The position numbers were made by a program, and so were the translations under genes. DNA of 64,000 nt, taken from assembly GCF_002954775.1 (NCBI RefSeq), contig NZ_PJME01000006.1:62001-126000 (forward strand), read 5' to 3'. This DNA is from Streptomyces geranii (GTDB lineage Bacteria > Actinomycetota > Actinomycetes > Streptomycetales > Streptomycetaceae). The notes beneath the pieces were generated by a model, which saw only the letters and a program-made list of their open reading frames with translations, was not told the DNA's origin and did no database searches. How positions within the stretch are numbered: the stretch's first letter is position 1; each line of letters opens with the position of its first letter. Of this stretch, positions 1-7,548 are shown piece after piece.

Positions 1-1
1 G

Positions 2-628
2 GAGATACGGGCCGCGGGCAGCGACTGTCTCGACCTCCCCGCCGACGCCCTGGACCCGGAGGCGGCGGCCGGGGTCGTGGCCACCGCCGTCGCGGAGTTC
101 GGCTCGGTCGACATCGCGCTGCTCAACGCGGGCCAGGGCCCGGACATGGCCATGGACCGGGTGAGCACGGCCGACGTCTCCCGGATCATGGCGTTGAACT
201 ACGACGTCGTCGTCAACTATCTGGTGCCGCTGGTAGGGCAGTTGGGCGAGCAGCCGGGCGGCGGACTGATCGCGCACACCAACTCCCTGGCGGGCCTGAT
301 GGGCGTCCCGCGCCAGGGCCCGTACTCGGCGGCGAAGGCTGCCGTACGCACCCTCCTGGACGCCGCGCGGGTCGAACTGGCGCCCAGGAACATCCGGTTC
401 ACCTCGATCCACCCGGGTTTCGTGGGCACGGACCGGGTCGACGGGGACGGTCTGCCCAAGCCCTTCCAGGTCAGCCAGGAGCGGGCGGCCCGGTACGTCG
501 TACGCGCCCTGGAGCGGGAACCGGCGCAGGCCTGCTTCCCCTGGCAGACGACGGCGCTGGTCCGCACGCTGCGCGCCCTGCCCGCGCCGGTCGCCGACCG
601 GGTGCTGCGGCTGCTCGCCGCCGGATAG
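2..628 (+). CDS. Short-chain dehydrogenase/reductase (5' truncated by window)
   Basis: The reading frame is open from base 2, so the N-terminal Rossmann nucleotide-binding part lies outside the window. What remains has the SDR signature LLNAG (central NAG motif) and the catalytic YSAAK (YxxxK), with a serine-containing stretch (HTNSLAG) about 13 residues before the tyrosine. This is the usual Ser-Tyr-Lys arrangement of classical SDRs. The PG motif after the active site (HPGFVGTD) is also present. It should be an NAD(P)-dependent oxidoreductase of small alcohols or ketones; the substrate cannot be read from the sequence. It converges on the carboxylesterase gene, with only 7 bp between the stops. 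Confidence 0.88.
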   Translation, partial: EIRAAGSDCLDLPADALDPEAAAGVVATAVAEFGSVDIALLNAGQGPDMAMDRVSTADVSRIMALNYDVVVNYLVPLVGQLGEQPGGGLIAHTNSLAGLMGVPRQGPYSAAKAAVRTLLDAARVELAPRNIRFTSIHPGFVGTDRVDGDGLPKPFQVSQERAARYVVRALEREPAQACFPWQTTALVRTLRALPAPVADRVLRLLAAG

Positions 629-635
629 CGCCGCG

Positions 636-2153
636 CTACCCCGTCGTCAGGGGCAGCGCGCCGAACGTGTGCCGTTCCCACAGGCGCCGGGAGGTCTCCT
701 CCGGGTAGGGGGCGACGGCCGGTTCGGTGTCGAGGAGCTGGACCAGGCGCCGCTCGGTGTCGTACGCGGGCCAGCCCGGGTCGCCCGTGGCGGCGAAGGA
801 GGTCCAGGCGGCGCGGATGCGGGCGGAGAGCGCCTCGGCCTCGGGGAGCGGGGTGGGGCCCATCAGCATGCCGCCGAGGCCGCCCTCGATGCCGCTGCCG
901 ATACCGAAGGTCAGGGGCACGTCCAGGCCGTGGCAGGCGCCCAGGACACCGCCGTTCACGGGAGCGGCCCAGGTCAGCTCGTAGACGTGGGCCCGGCCGC
1001 CCGCGGTCGCCTGCGCCTGGGCGAGGTGCAGCACGGGCATCCGGAAGAGCCAGTCGGACTGCACGAGTTCGAACAGGTACTCAGCGGAGGCGTCCGGGAA
1101 GGCGGTGCGATAGGCCTGCTCGGCGTCGGCGCCGGGTCCGAACAGGCGTAGGACGGTCGACGCCAGTCCGTCGTCCACGCGGCCGAACAGCCCGCCGAGC
1201 ATGAGGAAGAGGCGGTACTCGTCCCGGTTGTGCCCGAGGATCAGCTCGACGTCCCGCGCGGCACCGGCGGCCAGGGCCTCGTACGGGGTGACCGGCAGGA
1301 CATCGCCGTCCACGACGGGTGAGAACGGCGTCGGGGTGAGGGCGACCGCGCCCCACCTCGGCACGTACTCACGCATCCGGGCGCTCAGCGCGGCCCCGGC
1401 CTCGGGCAGCTTGCGCGGGTCGACGCCGGACAGGTCGGCCACGGTCGGGCGCAGCCCGATCTCGGCGGCGAGCGTCTCGGCGATGTCCCCGGCGAGCGCG
1501 TCCGAGAAGTAGGTGCCGGGCACGCTCTGCAGGATCGCCCGCCGGAACAGTCCGCGCGCCCGCTCCATGGCGAGCAGCGCGGCGATGGACCCGGCGCCGG
1601 CCGACTCCCCGAAGACGGTGACCCGGTCGGGGTCGCCGCCGAACGCGGCGATGTTCTCGCGCACCCACTCCAGGGCGGCGACCTGGTCGAGCAGTCCCCG
1701 GTTGGCGGGGGCGCCCTCGATCCGGGCGAACCCCTCGATGCCGACCCGGTAGTTGAGGGTGACCACGACCGTCCCGCCCTCGCGGGAGAGGCGGTTGCCG
1801 TCGTAGTTCGGGTCGTCGGCGGAGCCGAACTTGTAGGCGCCGCCGTAGATCCACACCAGCACCGGGCGCCGCGCCGCCGGATCCGCGTCCGGCGTCCAGA
1901 CGTTGACGGTCAGCCAGTCGTCCCCGGCGGGCGAGCCCCCGGGGGCCGTCATCTCCTGCGGCGGCGGGGGCCCGAACGCGAACGCCTCCCGCACCCCGTC
2001 CCAGCTCTCGGCGGGCCGAGGCGCCGCGAACCGCAGCTCCCCGACCGGCGGCTGGGCGAACGGAATCCCGCGGAACACCGAGAGGCCGCCCTCACGGCGC
2101 CCACGCACGGCGCCCGCCACCGTGCTGACCTCGGGAAACTCGGCTGCGCTCAT
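636..2153 (-). CDS. Carboxylesterase type B (alpha/beta hydrolase)
   Basis: A 505-residue type-B carboxylesterase. The oxyanion-hole segment YGGAY is at about 103-107, the nucleophile Ser184 sits in GESAG, a candidate acid Glu312 is in NRDEY, and the catalytic His408 is in ACHGLD. It has no signal peptide, so it is cytoplasmic. It hydrolyses carboxylic esters of unknown identity. An ATG 15 bp upstream is in frame, but the start at 2153 is preferred because GAGGGG lies 7 bp before it. A perfect 7+7 palindrome (2173-2192) overlaps a TATAGT box just upstream, so the gene is probably repressor-controlled. It is divergent from the pirin gene. Confidence 0.9.
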   Translation of the reverse strand: MSAAEFPEVSTVAGAVRGRREGGLSVFRGIPFAQPPVGELRFAAPRPAESWDGVREAFAFGPPPPQEMTAPGGSPAGDDWLTVNVWTPDADPAARRPVLVWIYGGAYKFGSADDPNYDGNRLSREGGTVVVTLNYRVGIEGFARIEGAPANRGLLDQVAALEWVRENIAAFGGDPDRVTVFGESAGAGSIAALLAMERARGLFRRAILQSVPGTYFSDALAGDIAETLAAEIGLRPTVADLSGVDPRKLPEAGAALSARMREYVPRWGAVALTPTPFSPVVDGDVLPVTPYEALAAGAARDVELILGHNRDEYRLFLMLGGLFGRVDDGLASTVLRLFGPGADAEQAYRTAFPDASAEYLFELVQSDWLFRMPVLHLAQAQATAGGRAHVYELTWAAPVNGGVLGACHGLDVPLTFGIGSGIEGGLGGMLMGPTPLPEAEALSARIRAAWTSFAATGDPGWPAYDTERRLVQLLDTEPAVAPYPEETSRRLWERHTFGALPLTTG

Positions 2154-2172
2154 CGACAGACCCCTCACGTCG

Positions 2173-2192
2173 TAGTGAATTGTTTTTCACTA
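2173..2192. promoter_or_regulatory. Palindromic operator upstream of carboxylesterase
   Basis: TAGTGAA at 2173-2179 and TTCACTA at 2186-2192 form a perfect inverted repeat with a 6-bp AT-rich spacer. On the minus strand a TATAGT hexamer (2194-2189) overlaps the right arm. A bound repressor would block the esterase promoter. The regulator is not identifiable here. Confidence 0.6.
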
Positions 2193-2271
2193 TACGAACC
2201 CTGGTGTCACGGAGGGATCAAGGCCGCCGACTTTCTGCCCTCCGCGCGACGGCACGGGCCCGCTCCCCCAC

Positions 2272-2277
2272 TAGGTT
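2272..2277 (+). promoter_or_regulatory. -10 box of leaderless pirin transcript
   Basis: TAGGTT ends exactly 7 bp before the ATG at 2285 and no Shine-Dalgarno sequence is present. This matches the TANNNT-N7-ATG layout of leaderless actinobacterial genes. Confidence 0.5.
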
Positions 2278-2284
2278 GTGCGCC

Positions 2285-3250
2285 ATGAGCAACCTTGACC
2301 GCACGCCCGTACCCAGCGTCTGTGGCGGCCGTGGATTCGTCGTCGCCGAGCCCGTACGTGAACTGCTGAGCCCCCGCCGTGTGCAGCTCGGCGAGGGCAC
2401 CGAGGTACGCCGTCTGCTGCCGAACCTCGGGCGGCGCATGATCGGCGCATGGGCGTTCGTCGACCACTACGGTCCCGACGACATCGCCGACGAGCCGGGC
2501 ATGCAGGTGCCGCCGCATCCGCACATGGGCCTGCAGACGGTGAGCTGGCTGCACGAGGGCGAGGTGCTGCACCGCGACTCGACGGGCAGCCTGCAGACGA
2601 TCCGCCCGCGCGAGCTGGGCCTCATGACCTCGGGCCGGGCGATCAGCCACTCCGAGGAGAGCCCGAGGTCCCACGCGCGCTTCCTGCACGGGGCCCAGCT
2701 GTGGGTCGCCCTCCCGGACAGCCACCGCCACACCGACCCCCGCTTCGAACACCACGCCGCCCTGCCCACGGTGACCGCACCCGGCGTGACGGCGACCGTG
2801 ATCCTCGGCTCCCTGGACGACGCGACCTCGCCCGGCACGACGTACACCCCGATCGTCGGCGCCGACCTGACCCTCGCGGACGGCGCGGACGTACGCCTAC
2901 CGCTTGTGCCCGACTTCGAGTACGGGGTGCTGGCGATGTCCGGCGAGGTGCACGTGGACGGCGTACCGGTGCTGCCGGGCTCGATGCTCTATCTCGGCTG
3001 CGGCCGGACCGAACTCCCGCTGCGGGCCGCGTCGGACGCGAGCGTGATGCTGCTGGGCGGCGAGCCGTTCGAGGAGGAGCTGATCATGTGGTGGAACTTC
3101 ATCGGCCGGTCCCAGGAGGAGATCGTGCAGGCCCGCGAGGACTGGGCGAAGGGGTCCAGGTTCGGCGAGGTGAAGGGCTATGACGGGTCCCCGCTGCCCG
3201 CCCCCTCCCTGCCGGACACCCCGCTGAAGCCGCGCGGCCGGGTGCGCTGA
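2285..3250 (+). CDS. Pirin family protein
   Basis: A 321-residue pirin, a two-cupin protein. The N-terminal cupin keeps the metal ligands: His78 and His80 in PPHPHMG, His122 and Glu124 in SHSEE. The C-terminal cupin ends near residue 275. Bacterial pirins are usually iron-dependent quercetinase-like dioxygenases or redox-responsive partners; which applies here is unknown. The start at 2285 is chosen because the upstream in-frame codons have no pirin similarity and a TAGGTT box sits 7 bp before this ATG. The stop codon is in the same frame as the AraC remnant that follows. Confidence 0.9.
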   Translation: MSNLDRTPVPSVCGGRGFVVAEPVRELLSPRRVQLGEGTEVRRLLPNLGRRMIGAWAFVDHYGPDDIADEPGMQVPPHPHMGLQTVSWLHEGEVLHRDSTGSLQTIRPRELGLMTSGRAISHSEESPRSHARFLHGAQLWVALPDSHRHTDPRFEHHAALPTVTAPGVTATVILGSLDDATSPGTTYTPIVGADLTLADGADVRLPLVPDFEYGVLAMSGEVHVDGVPVLPGSMLYLGCGRTELPLRAASDASVMLLGGEPFEEELIMWWNFIGRSQEEIVQAREDWAKGSRFGEVKGYDGSPLPAPSLPDTPLKPRGRVR

Positions 3251-3791
3251 CCGGCGGGACATCCGCGTACCGAGACGGTCCGCGGGCTGCCGCTGGAGGT
3301 CGTGGCCGCCCGACACCTCGACGTACCGGCCCGACCCGCCGTCGCCCCGATGTCCGGCACGGTGCTGGCGGTGATCGCCCAGGGCGCCAAGCGCCTCGCC
3401 CTCGGCGACCGGGTGTACGAGTACAGGCCCGGGCAGTACCTGGTCGCGTCCGTCGATCTGCCCGTCACCGGGCAGTTCACCCAGGCCGACCCCGAGGAGC
3501 CTGCGCTCGGCTTCGGGCTCGTACTGGAACCCTCCGCCGTCGCCGAACTCCTGCTCCAGGCCGGGCCCGGAGACGCCCCGCGCACCGGGGGGGACACGCC
3601 CATCGGGCATCGCCGTCAGCGACGCTCCGGACGCGCTCCTCGACGCGGGGGTACGGCTGCTGCGCCTGCTCGACGAGCCCCGCGACCGGGCCGTGCGCTG
3701 GATCCGCGAGCACTACGCGCTGAGCCGGCGGGTCGCCCACCATCGGCTCCCCGTGGCCGTTTCTCCCTCCCGGTTTCCTGATGGGATTTAG
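3251..3791 (+). pseudogene. AraC-family regulator remnant (AraC_N domain, frameshifted)
   Basis: Translation from 3251 gives the cupin-like AraC_N domain: VIAQGAKRLALGDRVYEY and YLVASVDLPVTGQ are family hallmarks. The frame is lost near a run of seven G at about 3588-3594. In the +1 frame the same protein resumes (GIAVSDAPDALLDAG, then RAVRWIREHYA) and stops at 3791. Several features show decay. The N-terminus is absent, and the frame starts directly after the pirin stop. There is one frameshift. About 25-30 residues are missing between LLDEPRD and RAVRWIREHYA. The two helix-turn-helix motifs that should follow are missing. A sequencing error could explain the frameshift but not the deletions. 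Confidence 0.75.
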
Positions 3792-3822
3792 TAGCCATGG
3801 ATATAGTAGCCATGTACTGTAT
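3789..3822. promoter_or_regulatory. MarR operator and leaderless promoter
   Basis: ATATAGTA (3801-3808) and TACTGTAT (3815-3822) are inverted with one mismatch and a 6-bp spacer. An 11-bp direct repeat, TAGTAGCCATG, occurs at 3789-3799 and 3804-3814. TACTGT at 3815-3820 is also a -10 hexamer placed 7 bp before the MarR ATG, with no ribosome site, so the transcript is probably leaderless. A repressor bound here would cover the promoter, which suggests autoregulation. Confidence 0.6.
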
Positions 3823-3827
3823 TCGGC

Positions 3828-4304
3828 ATGAGTACGACCTCCGAGGGCGCGACCCCCGGCTATCTGGTCTGGCGGCTGTCGACGAAGTGGCGCGTGGCCG
3901 TCGACCGGGCGGTCGCGCCCCTCGGGCTGACCCACGCGCAGTACTCGATCGTCGCCTCGCTGTACGGCATGCGACGGGCCGGGCTGCGCCCCAGTCAGCG
4001 GGAACTGGCCGACCACACCGGCCTCGAACCGCTGTACGTGTCGAAGCTCGCCCGTGCCCTGGAGACCGCCGGCCTGCTCGAACGCGCCCGTGACCCACGG
4101 GACCCGCGCGCGGTGCGGCTGACCCTCACCGAGCAGGGCAGCGAGGTCACCGGCCGCGCGATCGAGGTCGTGCAGGGGCTGCTTCAGCGGTTGCTGGAGC
4201 CCCTCGGGGGCCTGGACAGCGCGCGCACCCGGGACTTCACCCGCGACCTGGCGCTGCTGCTCGACACGCCTCTCCACGCCGATCCCGAGAAGGAGCAGCC
4301 ATGA
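3828..4304 (+). CDS. MarR family transcriptional regulator
   Basis: A 158-residue winged-helix protein of the MarR family. Helices are followed by the recognition region PSQRELADHTGLEPLYVSK and the wing with DPRDPRAV, the typical D-x-R-D-x-R wing motif. It should bind DNA as a dimer and release it on binding a small ligand or on oxidation. It is the first gene of a three-gene overlapping set (MarR, MarR-like, TPR). Its start lies 5 bp after a palindrome that overlaps the -10 box, so it probably represses its own operon. Confidence 0.92.
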   Translation: MSTTSEGATPGYLVWRLSTKWRVAVDRAVAPLGLTHAQYSIVASLYGMRRAGLRPSQRELADHTGLEPLYVSKLARALETAGLLERARDPRDPRAVRLTLTEQGSEVTGRAIEVVQGLLQRLLEPLGGLDSARTRDFTRDLALLLDTPLHADPEKEQP

Positions 4305-4759
4305 CCACGTCCACGGCACCGGTGCTGAACCCTCGCGTCATAGCCCTGGCCCACTACGCGGCACGGGCCGTCCTGGAGAACGTACTGGCCCGGCACGGCC
4401 TCGGCTTCACGCAGTCGGTGACGCTCAGGCTCGCCGTCGTCGCCGACGGGCCCGTCGGGCGGGAGCGTCTCGTCGGCGAGGTCGTCGACGCGCTGAAGAT
4501 CGACAGGGCGGACGCGCACACGGTCGTTGGCGAACTCGTCGAGCGCGAGCTGCTGACGGCCGAGGCCGAACTCCTCACGGTCACGGACGCGGGACGCGAG
4601 CTGTTCCGCACCACCAGCGCCGAGACCGCCCCCTACTCCGCGCGCGTCTACGCCGGCATCCCGGACGAGGAACTGGCCGTCGCCGGCCGGGTGCTGACGC
4701 TGATCACCGAGCGGGCCGACGCGGAGCTGGCCGCCATGGCGGGACCGGCCGCGGAATGA
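4301..4759 (+). CDS. MarR-like winged-helix protein
   Basis: A 152-residue protein whose ATGA start overlaps the MarR stop; GAAGGAG lies 8 bp before it. The layout is MarR-like: an N-terminal helix, then a winged helix (residues about 40-105, GRERLVGEVVDALKIDRADAHTVVGELVERELL, here given as one region) and a C-terminal dimerisation helix rich in Glu and Ala. The wing lacks the DxRD motif of its neighbour. It may be a co-regulator or a paralogue that forms a heterodimer with the upstream MarR; that is inference from coupling only. Confidence 0.75.
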   Translation: MTTSTAPVLNPRVIALAHYAARAVLENVLARHGLGFTQSVTLRLAVVADGPVGRERLVGEVVDALKIDRADAHTVVGELVERELLTAEAELLTVTDAGRELFRTTSAETAPYSARVYAGIPDEELAVAGRVLTLITERADAELAAMAGPAAE

Positions 4760-4800
4760 ATCACCTTCGGGGCCGGTTACCGCACCCGAAGGAGGCACGA

Positions 4801-5151
4801 GTGGAGACCACGACGGACACGTACTACGACCAAGGAACCGCGGCGGAGCGCTGGGAGCGGGCGCTGCTGTTCTTCGACGCCAAGGACTACGCCGGTGCGG
4901 CGCGGGTGCTGGGCGGGCTGGTCGAGGAGGTGCCGGAGCAGACCGCACCCCGGCTGCTGCTGGCCCGCGCCTACTACCACTCCGCCCAACTGCTTCGCGC
5001 CGAGGCCGAGTTGCTCGTGCTCGTCGAGCGCGACCCGGTGGAGCAGTACGCCCGGCTGCTGCTCGGGCGCACGCTCCAGCGCCAGGGCCGCCACGAGGAG
5101 GCCGCACCGCACATGAGGCTGGCCGCCGCCCTCGCGGGCGACTTCGAGTAA
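4801..5151 (+). CDS. Tetratricopeptide repeat protein
   Basis: A 116-residue protein made of about three TPR-like helical hairpins: WERALLFFDAKDYAGAARVL, APRLLLARAYYHSAQLLRAE and YARLLLGRTLQRQGRHEEA. It has no signal peptide or membrane segment, so a cytoplasmic protein-interaction scaffold is likely. The GTG at 4801 is chosen because GAAGGAGG lies 5-8 bp upstream. An ATG at 4756 overlaps the previous gene but has no ribosome site. It is the third gene of the MarR operon. Confidence 0.8.
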   Translation: METTTDTYYDQGTAAERWERALLFFDAKDYAGAARVLGGLVEEVPEQTAPRLLLARAYYHSAQLLRAEAELLVLVERDPVEQYARLLLGRTLQRQGRHEEAAPHMRLAAALAGDFE

Positions 5152-5180
5152 CCGCCCGCACGACGGACCCGACAGACACG

Positions 5181-5216
5181 ACGGCCCGGCTCCCCCAGGA
5201 CGGGGTGCCGGGCCGT
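5181..5216. terminator. Bidirectional terminator hairpin
   Basis: A perfect 10-bp stem, ACGGCCCGGC (5181-5190) with GCCGGGCCGT (5207-5216), and a 16-nt loop. It lies between the convergent TPR and PepSY genes. There is no U-tract, as is common in Streptomyces. Confidence 0.75.
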
Positions 5217-5247
5217 TCCGTATGCGTATGACTCGCCGTGTTCCCCG

Positions 5248-6675
5248 CTACGCGCCCGCGCGCTCCTTGTACGTCCGGTTGCCGCGCCGGTAGTCGATCT
5301 CGCCCAGGATCACGTCGACGGCGATGAAGGCCGCCAGGGGAATGCCGAGCAGCGGCACGAAGTAGCCGACGACGGCCACGCCCGCCATCAGCGGTACGAG
5401 GAGCAGCGGGGGCACCTGCTGCCAGGCGCCGCGCGGGATCGGGCGGCCGAAGGCGGAGGCCCGGCCGCGCAGCCACCACATGCGGTAGCCCCAGAGGATG
5501 AGCAGCACCAGGGAGAGCGCCAGGGCCATCAGCAGGAGCTGGTTGACGATCCCGAACAGCAGACCGGTGTGCGCGTCGATGCCCCAGCGGGTCAGCTTCG
5601 CGAGCACCGGGTAGTCCGCGAACCGGAGGGTGTCGAGGACCTCGCCGGTCGACGGGTCCACGGCGACCGCGTCCTGCTTGGTGGGCCAGCTGCGCTGGGT
5701 CTGCTTGACGACGTACGCGGAGGTCTCGTCGGCGGGCGGGACGATCTCGACGGGGTCGCTCAGGCCCTCGGCGCGGGCCGCGGCCAGCACCTTGTCGAGG
5801 CCGACGCCGTGCTCGGCGGTGCTCCCGGCACCGGCCGCCGCGTCATGACCCGAGTGCTCGCCACCCGCCGACGAGACGGACGGGGTGGACTGACCGAGGG
5901 AGGTGCGCAGGACGTCGATGTTGGCGCCCGCGTAGGTCGACCAGGTCAGACCGGTCGCGGAGAGGAAGATGAAACCGGCCGAAGCCCAGACGCCGACGGT
6001 GCCGTGCAGCCCGAGGGTGCGGCGGCGTCCGCTGGTGCCGCGCACCTTGCGCTGCGAACGGCGGCGGGCGAACCACAGCACCAGACCGCCGCCCGCGACC
6101 ACCCACAGCCAGCTCGCGGCGAGTTCGCTGTAGAGGCGGCCGTTCTCGCCGAGGTGCAGATTCCGGTGGAACTCGCTGATCCAGGTGCGCACGGGCAGCG
6201 CGCCCGAGGACCCGTACTGTTCCAGCGCGCCCTGCACCTTCGCGGTGTACGGGTCGACGAACACGGCGAGCGTGTGGCCCTCGCCGACACCGGGCACGCC
6301 GGACAGCATCACCCGCGTCGACTCGTCGTCCTCGGGCGAGGGGCGTACGGCCGCCACGGTGCCCTCGGGATGGGCCTTGCTCGCGGCGGCAACCTGCTCG
6401 GAGATCGGCAGCTTGGTGTCGCCGACGGAGACCGTCATCTCGTCGGCGTAGATGATCTTCTCGGCCTGGAAGGAGCCCGCGTACAGAAAGCCGGTCAGGG
6501 CGGCGACCAGCAGGAACGGGGCGACGAGGACGCCCGCGTAGAAGTGCAGCCGCAGCACGAGGGGACGGAGTGTGGCGGCCGGGGACGGTTTCGCCGGGGC
6601 GGAGGGTGTCGACGCGTCCGGTGAATCCGGGGAGTCCGGGGATTCTTCCGTCGTGGTCTTGGATGCGGTGGACAT
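5248..6675 (-). CDS. PepSY-associated transmembrane protein
   Basis: A 475-residue integral membrane protein of the PepSY_TM family. Predicted membrane segments are at about 45-67, 184-203, 226-245, 373-397 and 422-455. Two extracytoplasmic PepSY-type regions lie between them (about 75-165 and 290-355; the second contains AVDPSTGEVLDTL). Conserved histidines and an HRNLHLG motif precede the second helix. The first 40 residues are a Ser/Pro/Asp-rich cytoplasmic tail. Relatives are often linked to iron or haem reduction and siderophore handling, but no such gene is next to it. The ATG at 6675 is preferred; the upstream extension is low-complexity. Confidence 0.85.
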   Translation of the reverse strand: MSTASKTTTEESPDSPDSPDASTPSAPAKPSPAATLRPLVLRLHFYAGVLVAPFLLVAALTGFLYAGSFQAEKIIYADEMTVSVGDTKLPISEQVAAASKAHPEGTVAAVRPSPEDDESTRVMLSGVPGVGEGHTLAVFVDPYTAKVQGALEQYGSSGALPVRTWISEFHRNLHLGENGRLYSELAASWLWVVAGGGLVLWFARRRSQRKVRGTSGRRRTLGLHGTVGVWASAGFIFLSATGLTWSTYAGANIDVLRTSLGQSTPSVSSAGGEHSGHDAAAGAGSTAEHGVGLDKVLAAARAEGLSDPVEIVPPADETSAYVVKQTQRSWPTKQDAVAVDPSTGEVLDTLRFADYPVLAKLTRWGIDAHTGLLFGIVNQLLLMALALSLVLLILWGYRMWWLRGRASAFGRPIPRGAWQQVPPLLLVPLMAGVAVVGYFVPLLGIPLAAFIAVDVILGEIDYRRGNRTYKERAGA

Positions 6676-6885
6676 CGGCGGGCTTCTCCGGTGGGCAGGG
6701 GACGGTGAGCGAGGGACGCCGCGCGGGGAGGAGCGCGACTGCGGGGGAAGGACACTGCGAGCGGGTGGAGCTGTGGGGGCCGGTTCAGTAGTCGTACGGT
6801 CGGACCGTCGAGTTCCCGGCCACACAAGTGGCGTACGTCACAGCGGTGGACGCCCGTTGTCGGAGGCTCGTGGCATCCTGACGCC

Positions 6886-7527
6886 ATGGCAACTCCCCAG
6901 GACCGCAGCGCCCTTGCCGAGCACGTCGAGCGACTCCTCGCCGCCGGCGGGCCGTTGCCGATCGTCGCCGCCGGTGACCCGGTGCTGCGCCGCCCCACCG
7001 CGCCCTTCGACGGGCAGCTCGGCCCGGAACTGCTGACCCGCTTCGTCGAGGCCCTGCGCGAGACCATGCGCGACGCCCCGGGCGTCGGCCTGGCGGCCCC
7101 GCAGGTCGGGGTGGGCCTGCGGATCGCGGTCATCGAGGACCCGGCGCCGGTGCCGGAGGAGGTGCGCGTGGTGCGCGGCCGGGTGCCGCTGCCGTTCCGG
7201 GTGCTCGTGAACCCGGCGTACGAGGCGGTCGGCACCGAGCGGGCCGCGTTCTTCGAGGGCTGTCTGAGCGTGCCGGGCTGGCAGGCGGTGGTGTCCCGGC
7301 CCGCGGCGGTACGGCTCACGGGCCAGGACGAGTACGGGCGTGCGGTGGACGAGGTGTTCACGGGGTGGCCGGCCCGGATCGTCCAGCACGAGACCGACCA
7401 TCTCGACGGCACGCTCTATCTGGACCGGGCCGAACTGCGCTCGCTGTCCTCCAGCGCGGCCGTGGTGGAGCGGTGGGCCCAGCCGACCCCGGCGACGGCG
7501 GCCGAGGAACTGGGCTTCTCCCTCTGA
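6886..7527 (+). CDS. def: Peptide deformylase
   Basis: A 213-residue deformylase that removes the formyl group from the N-terminal methionine of new proteins. All three motifs are intact: GVGLAAPQ (67-74), EGCLS with metal ligand Cys126, and HETDH with His168, Glu169 and His172. The Fe/Zn ligands are therefore Cys126, His168 and His172. It is longer than E. coli Def and has an N-terminal extension of about 25 residues, as in many actinobacterial forms. No Shine-Dalgarno is seen; a CATCCT box 6 bp before the ATG suggests a weak leaderless promoter. It converges on the flavoprotein gene. Confidence 0.95.
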   Translation: MATPQDRSALAEHVERLLAAGGPLPIVAAGDPVLRRPTAPFDGQLGPELLTRFVEALRETMRDAPGVGLAAPQVGVGLRIAVIEDPAPVPEEVRVVRGRVPLPFRVLVNPAYEAVGTERAAFFEGCLSVPGWQAVVSRPAAVRLTGQDEYGRAVDEVFTGWPARIVQHETDHLDGTLYLDRAELRSLSSSAAVVERWAQPTPATAAEELGFSL

Positions 7528-7548
7528 CCGCCGCCCGCCCTTCGGTTC

